A stretch of 64,000 nt of DNA from contig OX638132.1 of assembly GCA_951804985.1 (NCBI GenBank), positions 85,688,696-85,752,695 of the forward strand. Reading direction: 5' to 3'. Positions 1 through 11,784 of this stretch are shown here, one piece after another. Each line of letters opens with the position of its first letter. The first letter of the stretch is position 1. A program made the translations under genes and the position numbers. The notes under the pieces are model-generated. The model was not told the origin of the DNA, made no database searches, and worked only from the letters and a program-made list of their open reading frames with translations. Origin of the DNA: Dryomyza anilis. Its lineage: Eukaryota > Arthropoda > Insecta > Diptera > Dryomyzidae.

Positions 1-20
1 TAGACAGACAGACAGACAAC
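1..20. repeat. (GACA)n microsatellite at window edge
   Basis: Short GACA run cut by the start of the window. The same (GTCY)n-type run lies inside every mini-me-like copy further on, so this is probably the tail of such a microsatellite. The following bases do not match the rest of that element. Confidence 0.5.
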
Positions 21-218
21 GGATTAAACTTACATGTGGCAGCAATTTCTTGTTTTCTTCCTTTTTTTTTAATATACCAAAAAAAAGGGGCGACCGTAAA
101 TGTTTTTAAAATAACATTTAAGGAATGAAATCGGATTATCACAATAAAAAAATATGATGCGCATAAATATAGCAATCAAATAAAATATATTCATATAAAA
201 GCCTTTCGCGTAAAATGA

Positions 219-327
219 AGTCAACAAAGTATATTTAACAAGCAGAAAAAGTTTGTAATAGAAATTTTGAAATCAACTAAGTATATTTAACAAGCAGAAA
301 AGTATGTTACGTAATAGAATTTTCGAA
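219..327. repeat. Two-unit tandem duplication, about 51 bp
   Basis: The phrase AGTATATTTAACAAGCAGAAA occurs near 230 and again near 281, with similar flanks (GTAATAGAA and TTT runs). It is a local duplication in otherwise plain AT-rich DNA. I see nothing else recognisable between 21 and 1540 apart from a short AAAAT run near 1005-1030. Confidence 0.6.
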
Positions 328-1544
328 AAATTATTATGTCAATTATAATTAAAAAGAATAAAAATGTTTATATCATTTATTTTTTATAGAGATATAACAA
401 TTCTTTCAAAGTACAATTTCAATTCCTTGAAATTTTGAAATTTCCATTACAGTTTTCTGGAAAAAATTATATCCCACTGTACATGACACTTATTTACCAA
501 ATAGGGCTACATTTTAATCCGTGCACTGCTCAAAGCAATTAAAACATATAGTATAAATGCAGTTTGAGAAGTAAGTTAAAAATTATTTCAAACATAGTCG
601 AGGATTTTCCATACCATTTTCGCATTTATTTTATTTTTGTATATTTAAAAAAATATATTTTAAAATCTTTTAATTGCTTTAGCTGCTAGACCAACTTGTA
701 AAATTTCATAATATTTTGATTTATATAAAATGTCTGTTGAAATTTAATATTAACTGCCATTTGAAAGGCTGCTGATTATGAATATACAACCCAAATTGTT
801 GAAAGGTGCAAAAACTAGCATAAAATGTCCAATCAACTCGACAATTTCAGTATCCATTCAAAAGTTATATTCATCCAGTAGTTGCTCGCCATCGTTCAGA
901 GTCATTTATTTATATCATATCTATGCACAGAAATTTAAGTAAAATTTTAAATGAATCGTCTTCGACGTCTTGCAAGACCGTCGAAATAAAATGCTCGTAA
1001 AATGAACTCAAATAAAATAAAATAAAATAAAACATGTTGCAAAAATGAAAAGTTTCTTCTTCTGGTAGTTCTTTCTGTCTGCATTTCATATCAATTTTAT
1101 TTATGAATTTTTATAGCGTTACGTTCTATGCAAAGGATACGAATGCGTTGAAGCATTTATCTGCAGAGTAGAAGAAAATATATAAATTTTATATCAGAAA
1201 TTTATGATGGGTAAACGAATGAAGACTGAAGAAACAAAATTGGCAAATTGGTGTTTGCTGTCAATGAGGTTGTTATTTCATGTGGCTACAAAAACATGTT
1301 CTGCAAATGATAAAATGTTTCTCAAAAAGAAAATATGATATTCATAAATTCATTCAATAATTAGTAGCTATATTATGTAATTGTTGTGTTATTAAAATTC
1401 TACCATATTAAATTTATATTTAATATAAATATCCTAAATTAGAAATTTATTTTTAGATTTTAATTTCTTTCATATTTAACTTATAAATTATATCAAACTG
1501 TTAGTCCGTCTGTTATTTCCAGCATCTCGTCTAAACCGAATTGA

Positions 1545-2255
1545 CTACAAAATCGAAAACAAAGGCAAAAATACAAAACAACACAAAAACAAAACTGCAA
1601 AATCAAAAGCAAAATAAAAGTAAAAACAAAGACTAAAACACAGAGTGAAAAGTAAAAACAAAACCAAAAGTATAAATGAAAATGAAAATAAACATAAAAA
1701 TAAATATAAAATTAAACGCAAAAAAAAAAGCAAAAAAAAAAAAAACAAAAAAAAATTACTAGCAAAAACACAAAAAAAAGACAAAACCATATCGAATTGA
1801 CTAAAAACCCAAAAGCAAAAAATACAAAAACAACACACAAAAGCAAAACTGCAAAAGCAAAAGTAAAAGTAAAAACAAAAATAAAAGCTAAAACACTGAG
1901 TCTAACGCAAACGTAAAACAAAATCAAACGTATAAAAAATATAAAAATAAAACAAAAACAAAACACAGTTCAATTCAACAAAAGAAAAACCAAAATTAAT
2001 AGCAAAAAACAGGCATATACAAATTTAAAAAGCAAAAGAAAAAAAAACATAAAAAATAAACAAGAAAATGAGAATCGCACAATTGCAAATATTATAGAAA
2101 AAACGTGATATTATAAGCAAAATACAAAAACACGTTGCCCAAGTATACAAAATTTATTAAGAATTTATAAAAATAATAATAAAACTATACACAAAATTTG
2201 ATTTTCAAAAAGCAAAAATTCAAAAAATTAAAAAAAAAGCAATCTAAATTTAAAG
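1545..2255. repeat. A-rich low-complexity tract, (AAAAC/AAAAGC)n
   Basis: The plus strand is almost free of T and consists of AAAAC, AAAAGC and AAAATAAA words. The open frames on the minus strand are Phe/Leu/Val/Cys-rich artefacts of this composition. Like the similar tract at 26600-27413, it leads up to a mini-me-like element, here with a SINE in between. Confidence 0.85.
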
Positions 2256-2259
2256 TTAA

Positions 2260-2568
2260 ATAATAATAATAGTTTGGCACTACAGTCCTATGAGAACTTA
2301 GGCCGAGCTCTCACACCATTTTGAGCTGTGCGTGTTATATTTGTACTCAAAGTGGTGGGACCTACAGTTTATGCCGAATCCGAACGGCGGGTGAGCGCTT
2401 TTCATAGGCAATGTTTTACTCTCGTAGGTTTGCCATTTACTGCCGAGAGGTAGCGCGGTATAGAAAAATATTTTCTATGAAAAGATGTTGTTAACCCCAG
2501 TCCAGGCTTGAACCGGGGACCTTTCGGCTCGCAGTCCAACGCACTAATCACTGAGCTACCTCGGCTCG
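2260..2568 (-). mobile_element. tRNA-derived SINE, copy 1
   Basis: On the minus strand the copy starts with a tRNA-like head: an A-box-like TAGCTCAGTG and a B-box-like GGTTCAAGCC. A body of about 230 bp follows, containing CCACTTTGAGTACAAATATA and AACACGCACAGCTCAAAATG, and it ends in an (ATT)n tail. A target-site duplication, GTTAAATAAT, lies at 2255-2264 and 2569-2578. Five more copies occur in the window. The order head, unique body, short-repeat tail and duplication fits RNA polymerase III-driven retroposition by a LINE partner. The partner is not visible here. I cannot name the SINE family. Confidence 0.88.
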
Positions 2569-2598
2569 GTTAAATAATAGGGTCTAAAACAAACACAA

Positions 2599-3289
2599 AA
2601 CCAGTTGGGAAGGTTAGACAACATGGGAAATTTTAAAGTAGGAACATTTTAAAGTATTTTTAACATATTTGATAGTTAGGATTATCAAAATTATAGTCGG
2701 TCTAAGCCGACTATAAATAGCCTACACATATTTATGGTTACCATTCAAAATGGTATATAGGTTATCAGGGTATACGAATCCTGAAAATAACTATAAACTT
2801 TCAATCGCTGAAGAATTTCCATTCTTTTGATACCCATATTTACAAATGGGTAGGTGTACCGAATTTCGATTATTTTTTTTTGGGAACCACAAGTCGTCTC
2901 GTGGGAAAACATTATTTTCATGTATTTGAGTTTACATAAGCACGTATACAGTAAAATTGATTTGTAGATGTAAATTTTATATGAGGTATTTGAACATAAG
3001 TGGTCGGTTCTCAGGTCACAATAGACCAATAATGCCAATTTTCCTGTTCAGAAAGGAGAAAGATATATAAGTAATCTAAATCTAAATTTTCATTTCTATA
3101 GCTCTTCAACTTTTTCTGTAATCGTGATTTCAACAGACAGACAGACGGACAGGAGGTCATCGAAATCGACTCAGGAGGTCATGCTGATCAAGAATATATA
3201 TACTTTCCCATACCGGAGATGCTTTTTTTAGGGTGTAACAAACGGCGTACCAAACTGAATATACCCTTTCACTCTTAGTGTAGGGTATA
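2599..3289 (+). mobile_element. mini-me/DINE-like element, copy A
   Basis: The copy begins ACCAGTTGGGAAGGTTAG and carries a hairpin ATAGTCGG...CCGACTAT. It then has a shortened GACAGACAGACGGACAG run, a core with CATGCTGATCAAGAATATAT, and the end ACCCTTTCACTCTTAGTGTA. The pairing of a (GTCY)n run with a conserved core and a TA-rich run is the hallmark of dipteran mini-me elements, related to DINE/Helentron-like non-autonomous elements. No coding capacity is visible. Other copies are at 3401, 27414, 33200 and 40034. Confidence 0.8.
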
Positions 3290-3400
3290 AAAATATATTA
3301 TGTTTGAAGGTATGATCAGCAAATAATTTATGTGAAGTAATATGATAATGATTATAATTTTAATACAAATTTTAAATTATTTCTTCTCTATTTCGATTTG

Positions 3401-3732
3401 CGGGAAAACATTATTTTTATGTAGTTGCGCATGAAGTCAATATATATTTGACCAAGAAAGTTTATATAAGCACGTATACAGTAAAATTGATCTGTTGATG
3501 TAATTTTTATAAGAGGTATATGAATATAAGTGGTTAGATCACAGGTCACAATGGACCAATCTCTCCAATAAGTAATCTAAATTACGAGTTTCATTTATCT
3601 AACTCTTCAATTTTATAAGTAATAGGGATTTCAACAGACAGACAGATTTTCCATACCGGAGATGCTTCCTTCTGGGAGTTACAAACGGCGTACCAAACTG
3701 AATATACCCTTTCACTCTTAGTATATGGTATA
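3401..3732 (+). mobile_element. mini-me-like element, internally deleted and 5'-truncated
   Basis: It matches copy A from the GCGGGAAAACATTATTT region to the TATACCCTTTCACTCTTAG end. The GTCY run is only about three units, and the core with CATGCTGATCAAG is missing, so the microsatellite joins directly to TTTTCCATACCGGAGATGC. It sits about 110 bp after copy A in the same orientation. Confidence 0.75.
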
Positions 3733-3774
3733 ATTATATGGGTTTCCTGTTCTACACATTTTTTTAAAAATGAT

Positions 3775-3935
3775 TTAAATTCCGGTTTCGGTTCCAAAAA
3801 TCGGTACCAATTCGGATGCCAAAGGGAATTTCGGTTACGGTTCCGATTTCGTCTCCAACCAACAAAATAAAGGGACTAAAACCCTTTGGAATACAGGTTC
3901 CGGTTTCGATTCCGGTTCCAACCAACAAAATTAAT
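3775..3935. repeat. GGTTCCG-type degenerate minisatellite fragment
   Basis: Repeated GGTTTCGGTTCC and GATTCCGGTTCC words surround AGGGACTAAAACCC. The same combination occurs inside the hAT-type element at 11785-12564, so this is probably a fragment of that family's interior without its ends. The overlapping open frames on both strands are by-products of the repeat. Confidence 0.6.
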
Positions 3936-6019
3936 TTTGAATTTAATGAGATATCAGATAAGATAGATTTTTCGCTTCCCAAACTAGTATTTAAGAATAT
4001 GTTATTTAATATTTATAATTGAATTTTTTATTAGTATTAAGATGTTTGCTAGTCTGTAAGGATTAAATCATAGACGAAATAAAATATGAAATGAAAAAAA
4101 TTATAAGGGTTTCAATACATGCCTAGGTTCGAACTCCGATATCATATATATACATATTTGACCGAAGACATTATCATATTATGATGACTGATTCTACTGA
4201 TCAAAATTCTGAGAGGGGTTATTTATGGTGAAAAACTTCAAGAACAATTTCAGAACAAATCACATAAAAAAACCATAATTATACAGCATAATTTACATTA
4301 TAAATAATAACACAACGTACTTATTCTAATCTACAGCAATTTAAGAAACAAATTTAGCTGGACATTATTTGAAATACTAAGGAATTCTTATTTTTTTTTT
4401 TGGTTCAAAATAAATTCCCATACAAAAGCGCATAATCTAACTATTTGGCAATAGTCCAAGAAAATTGTCATCATCTAACCGAACAATACAATGTTGCCAA
4501 CAATACGTAAAAAGAAAACAGTTCTCGAATAAAAATGTCCTTTGAGTACACTAGCATTTTATGTCTCCTGTGCGCTATGCTCTACTTCATCGGCCATTTA
4601 GATTAGTCTCTCGTGAAAAATTCAAATGTTGACTATTTTCTACTTTTTGGATTCTTTTCGATTTTCATTTTCGGCATTTAAGGGTCATTTGCCCAGCCTC
4701 AAGTTACTTGGTCTACTATGGAATTGTGTACTTTAACATATTATGTACCATGTGCCATGAGGTTGTTACACGATTTTTGACACAATTCAGCAAAATTTCC
4801 GAGTATACTCTACCTATTGATATTTGCAAATGTTGATGGTTTGCATTGCAATTATTTGGCGTACGCATTGGTTCTGGGAAATTAATATGAATTGTTATAT
4901 TTATGTGAACATTCAAAGGTTAAACGAGAAGACAGAGAAGTCTCTGATTTTTTTCTTCTTCGCTTTCTTGGGTAATAAAAATGGATGGCAAATGAAGGTT
5001 ATAAAAATTTGCGAACTGTTAAATAAACTAGATGGCGCTGTTTTTATTACTGAGGCGGAGTATTTTGCCATTAGCACAATTTATAGAGTTCATTTTAATT
5101 AAATAGAAATACATTAAAATAATAGAATTTATTTTTTTGTTAAAGTTTTCTCTTTATATAAAAAGCTACAAATATGATTTATTATTAAAATTTATGTGTC
5201 ACAGTCTGCCGCCTCCAGCAGCATCCTTCTATAATCATCTAACCTTCCATCCTTCCGTCCAGTCGTGTTTCCTTCCATCGGCTGCAATGTCACTGCGTGT
5301 CAGTGTTTTTATTTACTGATTATGACCCGAAGGCCAAGCCATAACTCAAGCAATTCTAGCAAAAACTGGCTAATCCACTGAATCAAATGGATTGTTACTT
5401 CGTGTATAACAAGTGTATTTCACTGACTCCTTGCTCCATTCCCTGCCCTGCCCTGCTCTGCGACGCCACGTTTGCAGTCCACCACTGGTACTGCAATTGC
5501 AACCGCCCGCAGCGGTTCAGTGGTTCGGTGATTTCGTGTTAAGGCGCGTTTTACAATTCATTAGCACCATATACACCATATGCACATCATTCATCAACAT
5601 CAGCCGACACCAAGATCTCCGGAATTGCATACATTGTGTCTCTGACTCGAGTACGGCATGCCAGTGATTCCTCTATATAGTGCGTTGAGTAGTTGTTCAG
5701 AAATAAATCAGAATGCAATTTGTCTACGCACATGTTTCAGTGGACGCAGACTTTATGATGAATACGTTTTGCCGGCGAAACTAAAAAAAGGCTAAGCGCT
5801 GCAAACTAGGAAAAACTGTTGCCAATTACGTATGTACCAACCAAACTAAAATATACCTATTATAATATAAATGTTATTGGTACTACGGACTTCAAAATCA
5901 AAATCTCAATACTGAAATACCCGAAAATATTCAGTGCCCGTTCTCGTATAGTCATAGAGAATCGAAAATGAAAAAAAAATCATAAAATTGATAATGTTCA
6001 GATATCTTTTGAATTTTTT
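3936..6019. other. Unassigned, relatively plain sequence
   Basis: No repeat shared with the rest of the window was found. Around 5200-5700 the base composition is less AT-rich (CCTTCCATCC, CTGCCCTGCCCTGCTC). TATATAG near 5674 lies about 25 bp upstream of a TCAGAA initiator-like word and a 23-codon ORF starting at 5713. This could be a promoter-proximal region, but nothing identifies a gene. Open frames here of 60-92 codons resemble nothing I recognise. Confidence 0.4.
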
Positions 6020-7107
6020 AAATTTTAAGTGAAAATTTTATTTTTATTAAAAAGTTTAATTTTTAGTTAAAAATTTAATTTGTAGTAAAAAATTAAATTC
6101 AAAAATTTAATTTTTAGTGAAAAATTGAATTTTTAGTGAAAATTTAATTTTAGTGAAAAATTGAATTTTTCGTGAAAAATATGATTTTTAGTGAAAAGTT
6201 GGATTTGTAGTGAAAAATTGGATTTGTAGTGAAAAATTGGTTTTTAGTGAAAAATCGAATTTTTAAAATAAAATTTTTAGTGAAAAATTTAATTTTTAAT
6301 GAAAAATTTAATTTTTAGTGAAAAATCGAATTTTAAGTGAAAATCGAATTATTAGTGAAAATCGAATTTTTAGTGAAAATTTGAATTTTTAGTGAACAAT
6401 TAAATTTTTAGTGAAAAATTAAATTTTTAGTGAACAATTAAATTTTTAGTGAACAATTAAATTTTTAGTGAACAATTAAATTTTTAGTGAACAATTAAAT
6501 TTTTAGTGAAAAATTAAATTTTTTGTGAAAAATTAAATTTTTAGTGAAAAATTAAATTTTTAGTGAAAAATTAAATTTTTAGTGAAAAATTGAATTTTTA
6601 GTGAAAAATGGAATTTTTAGTGAAAAATTGAATTTTTAGTGAAAAATTGAATTTTTAGTGAAAATTTGAATTTTTAGTGAAAAATTGAATTTTTAGTGAA
6701 AATTCGAATTTTTAGTGAAAAATTGAATTTTTAGTGAAAATTCGAATTTTTAGTGAAAAATTGAATTTTTAGTGAAAAGTTTAATTTTTATTTAAAAATT
6801 AAATTTTTATTTAAAAATTAAATTTTTAGTGAAAAATTGAATTTTTATTGAAAAATTGAATTTTTATTGAAAAATTGAATTTTTAGTGAACATTGAATTT
6901 TTAGTGAACATTGAATTTTTAGTGAAAAATTTAATTTTTAGTGAAAAATTTAATTTTTAGAGAAAAATTTAATTTTTTTAGTGAAAAATCGAATTTTTAG
7001 TGAATAATTGAATTTTTAGTGAATAATTGAATTTTTAGTGAAAAATTGAATTTTTAGTAAAAATTGAATTTTGAGTGAAAATTTGAATTTTTAGTAAAAA
7101 ATTTAAA
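6020..7107 (+). repeat. 19-bp minisatellite array 1
   Basis: Tandem repeat with consensus TTTTTAGTGAAAAATTGAA (19 bp), about 55 units over 1.1 kb. Units vary mainly at GAA/AAA/GGA and by single-base gains or losses. The central part (6400-6780) is the most uniform and the edges are degenerate, the pattern expected from unequal exchange. The same unit forms array 2 at 53390-55443 and, inverted and decayed, tracts at 10315-10450 and 51720-52430. No coding function is plausible. Some frames stay open only because of the repeat. Confidence 0.93.
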
Positions 7108-7139
7108 TGACCTGCAGGATATAGAATACACATTTTGTA

Positions 7140-7175
7140 TCTTCCTTCATGTCTTCCTTCATGTCTTCCTCGACG
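7140..7175. repeat. Short tandem repeat, CTTCCTTCATGT
   Basis: Three imperfect units of about 12 bp immediately after the 19-bp array. Confidence 0.6.
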
Positions 7176-7194
7176 TAAATATAGCAACCCATAT

Positions 7195-7725
7195 TAATTG
7201 CATTCGTTACACTATGAATTAAAAACTTTTCTATGGATAGGTTTATGAGATATCACCCAATAAAATTTGAACCGAGCTTTCAAAAAGGTGGTCACATATA
7301 CTTGCAAATATTTGGCGTTTTAAATAATTGAATTGATCAGGTTTTATACCAAATAAGAGATAATTAAACATTCAATAAACATTTCTTACAATATTTTGAA
7401 ATTTGTTTAGTGGTTAGAGAGAATTTTATAGAAGAACTCGTAAAATGTAATATTTTCGAGTTCTTTTAAAAAAATTGGTAAAAATAGAAAAAGTGAGATC
7501 TTGCACAGTTTGTAATATTGCAAAACTAGCCTGCACAAAGACGTAATGAAAAAGACGTAAAAATATATGTAATTTATGAATACATTTTGAGGACAGAATA
7601 ATCATGTGAAATTACAATTACATTACAATTGAATGTAAACAAAAAAAATTCAACCTGTAACTCCGATATGAGTTTGTAAACCTATCCAAAGAAACATTTT
7701 TAAACCGTATCTTCGGAATCAGGTA
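7195..7725 (+). mobile_element. Repeat family A, fragment
   Basis: It matches the first half of the family A element at 18579-19545. Shared words include GAGCTTTCAAAAAGGTGGT, TTCAATAAACATTTCTTACA and TAGAAGAACTCG, at moderate divergence. The last part (7670-7720, CCTATCCAAAGAAACATT) is shared with 20095-20140. No ORF of interest. The family has no recognisable protein; it is defined here only by internal copy number. Confidence 0.7.
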
Positions 7726-8080
7726 CACCGAAAAAAAAAGTCGTAAATATAGACAAAAAGGTACATCAACACAATCAAAATTTTGAAAACATTTGCTATT
7801 GTTTGTTAAATCAGCAATACCGTTTGCTAATATGATTATTTGTACGTCAATGCAGCAAATTAATTAGTTGGCGCAGTTTCAGCAATTATATTTACTAAAA
7901 CCCCGATGACTAATTAATTAGCTGCATTGACGTACACATATTCATATTAGCAAACACAATTGCTGATCTAACGAATAATAGCGAATGTCTTCATTAAAAT
8001 ACTACATTTCATTGCTGCAGTGATAAAGGGATGCAATTAATATCAGTTGCTATATTTACGTCGATTTTATTTTCTGTGTG
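7726..8080. mobile_element. MITE with long inverted arms
   Basis: Ends CACCGAAAAAAAAAGTCGTA and the inverse of ACGTCGATTTTATTTTCTGT are followed by inverted arms. TTAGTTGGC on the left mirrors the right, with shared GCATTGACGTAC/GTACGTCAATGCAG and TTGCTGATC/AATCAGCAA words. The whole 355 bp can fold into a hairpin with a loop near 7880-7910. It is non-coding and its superfamily is undetermined. Confidence 0.75.
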
Positions 8081-9298
8081 ATATTTTTTATTATAATAGT
8101 TTTCATATTTTATGAATAAAATAATTTGATTTTATATCCTTTAATACAAACACCTTATATGTTTCATATTTAATTTTGTGTGTTCTTTGTTGTCTGACAA
8201 CTCGAACTCAATTTGCAAGCACTGCGGCATACAAAAGTCTGAAGTCTGTCATCAACATCTACAACAAACAGCGTCGGAGCAGCCTCATTATAGTTGCCAT
8301 CGATGGATTACGGTGTCAAGCCTCGGCACCGCCCAGTGATAATTGCAACATGTGCACCTGCAGTTGTAGTTGCAACTGATGATGATGATGTTGTTGATGA
8401 TGGTTATTATCATTATGTTTCCTTGCGACGCACTCAAGCAAAAGTTGCGCACACAAAGGATTCTTTTAATGTGACAAAAAGCAAAAAAATAATTAAGAAA
8501 AAGGTAAAAAAAAACAGTTGACAGCAATGTGTTGCTGATGACTGTGACTTGATTATGTGTGCTGGCTCGACTGTGCGTTGAATAATTCTTTTGTTTTTAG
8601 TATGTTGTAAGTCAAGTTATTAACATTTGTGTTGCCGCTGCAAATGCTGCTCGAGTGCGAATAATCACTGCAGTGACACAATTTTCATCACTACACTCGG
8701 TTGAAATTCTCTGCTGCAACATGAACTTTTTATCTGTTACCTGTTGCTGTGTGTGCTATAAAAGTGTGTATTAAAATTTCATCATAATACATTTTACTCT
8801 TTGGTAGAAGGTTAAAGCCTTTGTTGAAACAACAAAAAAATACTATTGTAATATATGCTTGACACTAAATTTGGTTATTCGTCAACTTGTGTTTTTGTTT
8901 TATTGTTTTCTAAGCCTTTAAAGAGAAAAAAACTTCCAATGGATTTAAAGAATTTGCTTCAAATGTGCATTTTATTATATCAGAATTATGTTTTTGGTGC
9001 CGAGCTCATATAAAAACTGTCCTTCATATTCATTGTAATAACTTTAAGTCTTGCTACGGTTTTTTTTTTCAAACATTTCATATCATCGGTGTAGACATTT
9101 TTTCCAAAAACTTATTATTGGCAAAATTAAAAAGTAGATATATCAATTGAAACGCTATTTGTATTCATCCTTTTATTGTTAATGTTGTTCTGATCGATTA
9201 AGAACTGTCGGATATAAAAATGTTTTTGTAAAACCTATTATTGAAATTTTTAAAATGTAGTTGGTGACTTTTACTGCTACGACAACTAAATATCTATA
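8081..9298. other. Unassigned sequence
   Basis: 8170-8650 is less AT-rich, with GATGATGATGATG-type repetition and TGC-rich words, and resembles ordinary single-copy fly intergenic DNA. Overlapping ORFs of 67-79 codons on opposite strands (8176-8527) match no family I know. 8650-9298 is plain AT-rich DNA. Confidence 0.4.
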
Positions 9299-9621
9299 CA
9301 CACAAAAAATCCTCTTTTGGCATGAGGTTGGAAGAACGAAAAACTTAGTTGTACCAACTGACTTCCTTCGATTAAATCAAATGGTTTACAAATTTGCTGG
9401 CGGCACTGCTATATTAGTCTATACACTTGAAATGTTAGTCTATACACACTCCTAATGGTTCTAAATCTGTACTAAATTGTTCTAAAACAGTTCTAAATTG
9501 GTTGCAGTACAAACTACAACTCTTTTGGTTTTGACAATAACAACCGTCAAAGGGGTTAATAGAACCGAATAAGTAGGTTGGACAAAGAGTTGGTTGACGC
9601 AACAAATCTATATTATGTGTG
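9299..9621. mobile_element. TA-flanked MITE (CACACA ends)
   Basis: It begins CACACAAAAAATCC, ends ATGTGTG, and is flanked by TA at 9297-9298 and 9622-9623, the target preference of Tc1/mariner-type elements. A second copy in the opposite orientation lies at 35563-36161, with shared GTTAGTTGGTACAACT-like and AGTTGTAGTTTGTAC words. It is non-coding. Confidence 0.72.
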
Positions 9622-9742
9622 TACATTTCTCGTTTTTTTACCAAGAGTACCAAGACTTAAACCGATATCAGAAATTTATGACTGTATTACAAAATATTAC
9701 CATTTTATTGTAACAAAAATATAAATAAATAAAATACAAGTA

Positions 9743-10054
9743 GCCGCGGTAGCTCAGTGGTTAATGCGTTGGACTGCGAGCCGAAAGGTCCACGGTTCAA
9801 GCCTGGACTGGGGCTAACAACATCTTTTCATAGACACATTTTTCTATACCGCGCTACCTCTCGTCAGTAAATGGCAAACCTACGAGAGTAAAACCATTGC
9901 CTATGAAAAGCTCTCACCCGCCCGCCGTTCGGATTCGGCAATAAACTAAATGTAGGTCCCACCACTTTGAGTACAAATATAACACGCACAGCCCAAAATG
10001 GTGAGAGAGCTCGGCCGAAGTTCTATACAGAACTGTAGCACCAAACTATTATTA
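9743..10054 (+). mobile_element. tRNA-derived SINE, copy 2
   Basis: The head is GCCGCGGTAGCTCAGTGG, with B box GGTTCAAGCC about 60 bp from the start, then the common body and an ATTATTAT tail. A weak direct repeat, AAATACA, flanks it at 9732-9739 and 10055-10062. It has a small CCG-CCG insertion relative to the other copies. Confidence 0.88.
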
Positions 10055-10314
10055 TAAATACAGAATTAAATTAAAATCAAATGTTTACTACAACATTTTT
10101 TAGATTCTTTATTTTTTCTGTATGAATAATTTTCCCACCATCATTTCAGCTAATTTAGTTTTTTTTAAATTTAAGATATTAGTTTTATTTTAATTTTTTG
10201 AAACTGTCCAAAATGTCACTAAAATCCATTTGATTTGGAAAATAATTTTTTTGTAAAAGAAAATAAATTCTAAATTCTAAGTCTTCACAAAGTCCATCAT
10301 TCTTACAATATTTC

Positions 10315-10450
10315 ATTGAAATTTAAATTTTTCACTAAAATTCAATTTTCACTAAATATTCAAATTTTCACAAAAAATTAAATTTTTCATTCACTTAAAA
10401 TTCAATTTTCACAATAAATTCCATTTTTTCCATAAATTTCACTAAATGAT
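10315..10450 (-). repeat. Degenerate 19-bp minisatellite, inverted
   Basis: Words such as TTCACTAAAATTCAATTTTC are the reverse complement of the 6020-7107 unit. About six or seven decayed units remain. Confidence 0.65.
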
Positions 10451-10616
10451 CACCCGAGACAAAATTACTAACATTTTTGAGGAATATTTCGAGCATATTT
10501 CCGAGAAACGCACAGCTAAATGGAATACCTTGGGAAGTGTATAGCAGGTTGTAAAATTTGATGGCATTTTAATGGCAGATCCACGCCATATTTTTGGAAT
10601 GGGCAGAAAACAGACA

Positions 10617-10837
10617 CACCCAGAAAAAAATACTATATAAATAATAGTTTTTTACTATTAAAAATATTCAATTGGATAAATTATTATTTTAATCGGAAAA
10701 TACCATTAAATACTAGAAAATACCATGACATTGCCATTGAGTTTATATGAAAATTTTTATTTTTTGTATTCTATTAAAAACAATAATTGTCCTTTTGACC
10801 AATTTTAATGGGATTTGAGGGAATTTTTTTCTGGGTG
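10617..10837. mobile_element. 221-bp MITE with 15-bp TIRs
   Basis: Perfect 15-bp terminal inverted repeats, CACCCAGAAAAAAAT. The interior has TACTATTAAA, ATTAAATACTA and CATTGCCATTGAG and carries no gene. Related copies lie at 24473-24692 (inverted) and 31723-31932, with end fragments at 60062 and 63307. The superfamily is not determinable because no clean target duplication is visible. Confidence 0.85.
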
Positions 10838-10935
10838 CAGCTTTTGATACAGACTCTGCCTTGGTCTGTTTGAAATATTTCGAGAAAATGTTTCTGAACT
10901 GCTTCGACCCTGGCAAAAATGTTGTCTGGGACATT
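10838..10935 (-). repeat. Dispersed repeat fragment (GCCAGGGTCGAAGCAGTTCA)
   Basis: Read on the minus strand, this resembles short stretches at 15325-15390, 16410-16500 and 16640-16700: a GCAGG or CAGG word, then GCAGTTCA/GCAATTCA, then AAACATTTT. It abuts the right end of the 221-bp MITE, which may therefore have inserted into this older repeat. Identity unknown. Confidence 0.45.
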
Positions 10936-11097
10936 ATTATTTTTATTTTCCATGAAATTTGACCGGACTTTTTTTTTTTTTAATTTCAATATTAGTTTTT
11001 ATTTTCTTTAGACTTTTATAAATTTTTAATGAAATATTTCAATTAAGAAATGATTTTTTTTATGTGTAGGAAGGAGCTTTACCTATTATTTATATTA

Positions 11098-11108
11098 CAT
11101 TTATTTAC

Positions 11109-11139
<31 letters not shown>

Positions 11140-11142
11140 TAT
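11098..11142. repeat. (ATTT)n microsatellite
   Basis: About ten ATTT units with one interruption. The stretch 11143-11784 after it is AT-rich with nothing I can assign. Confidence 0.9.
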
Positions 11143-11784
11143 ATTGATATTTTGTGTATCTCAAGCTTCCTAGACAAAAAAGTGTAGTCTTATCCCAAGT
11201 CAATTAAAATAAAATCTAAATATATTTTTTGCAACGTTGATACGTTATACAAAAAATGATTTATTTTATTGGCAACATTGTGTAAATTTAAACCAAGTTA
11301 ATTTTTTTTTTTGTTGTTTTCTGCAAGTCATTCAGTAGCATTTTTTACACAGCACCAATGTTACACAGCACCAATTACAAAAAATAGCTCCAAATAAATG
11401 CAGCTAAAAATACAAAATTGTATAACATGGTCAACAAATTGTTTGCCGCAATGTGTCTAAATTGGTTGCAATAACGTTTTGTTGTTACTCGTTGTCGGTG
11501 AATAGTTATTGTGTAGGTGTAAAATATTTGAATTTTTGTACGTTTTTTTTTTTTTTGTTTCGATAAATATATAACATGTAATAAATTAGAATTGTTCGAC
11601 CGTGCGCAATAAATGTTAATAATTTATTTTTTGGTGAATTGGCGTTTTTACGTAATTGCCGCAAAATTAAATGCTAAATAATGTTTATTAATTTTTTAAA
11701 AATGAAAATCTAATTCATAAATAATACAATTTTTTGAAAAACAACCGTAGACAAAATTTTTGACCAACTCTAGGACTTTTAGAA

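Noticed and set aside
1545..1966. Minus-strand ORFs rich in Phe, Leu, Val and Cys
   Set aside because: They result from an almost T-free A-rich tract and look like membrane proteins only by composition. The same applies to 26600-27162 and 29338-29544.
3764..4022. Overlapping ORFs with GTGIETGT or VPVSIPVP
   Set aside because: By-products of the GGTTCCG minisatellite on opposite strands.
6020..7107. CRISPR-like array
   Set aside because: The tandem 19-bp units have no unique spacers and the genome is animal-like.
9743..9815. A genuine tRNA gene
   Set aside because: A and B boxes are present but the cloverleaf pairing is poor, the sequence continues into a repeated body, and five other copies share that body. 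It is a SINE head.
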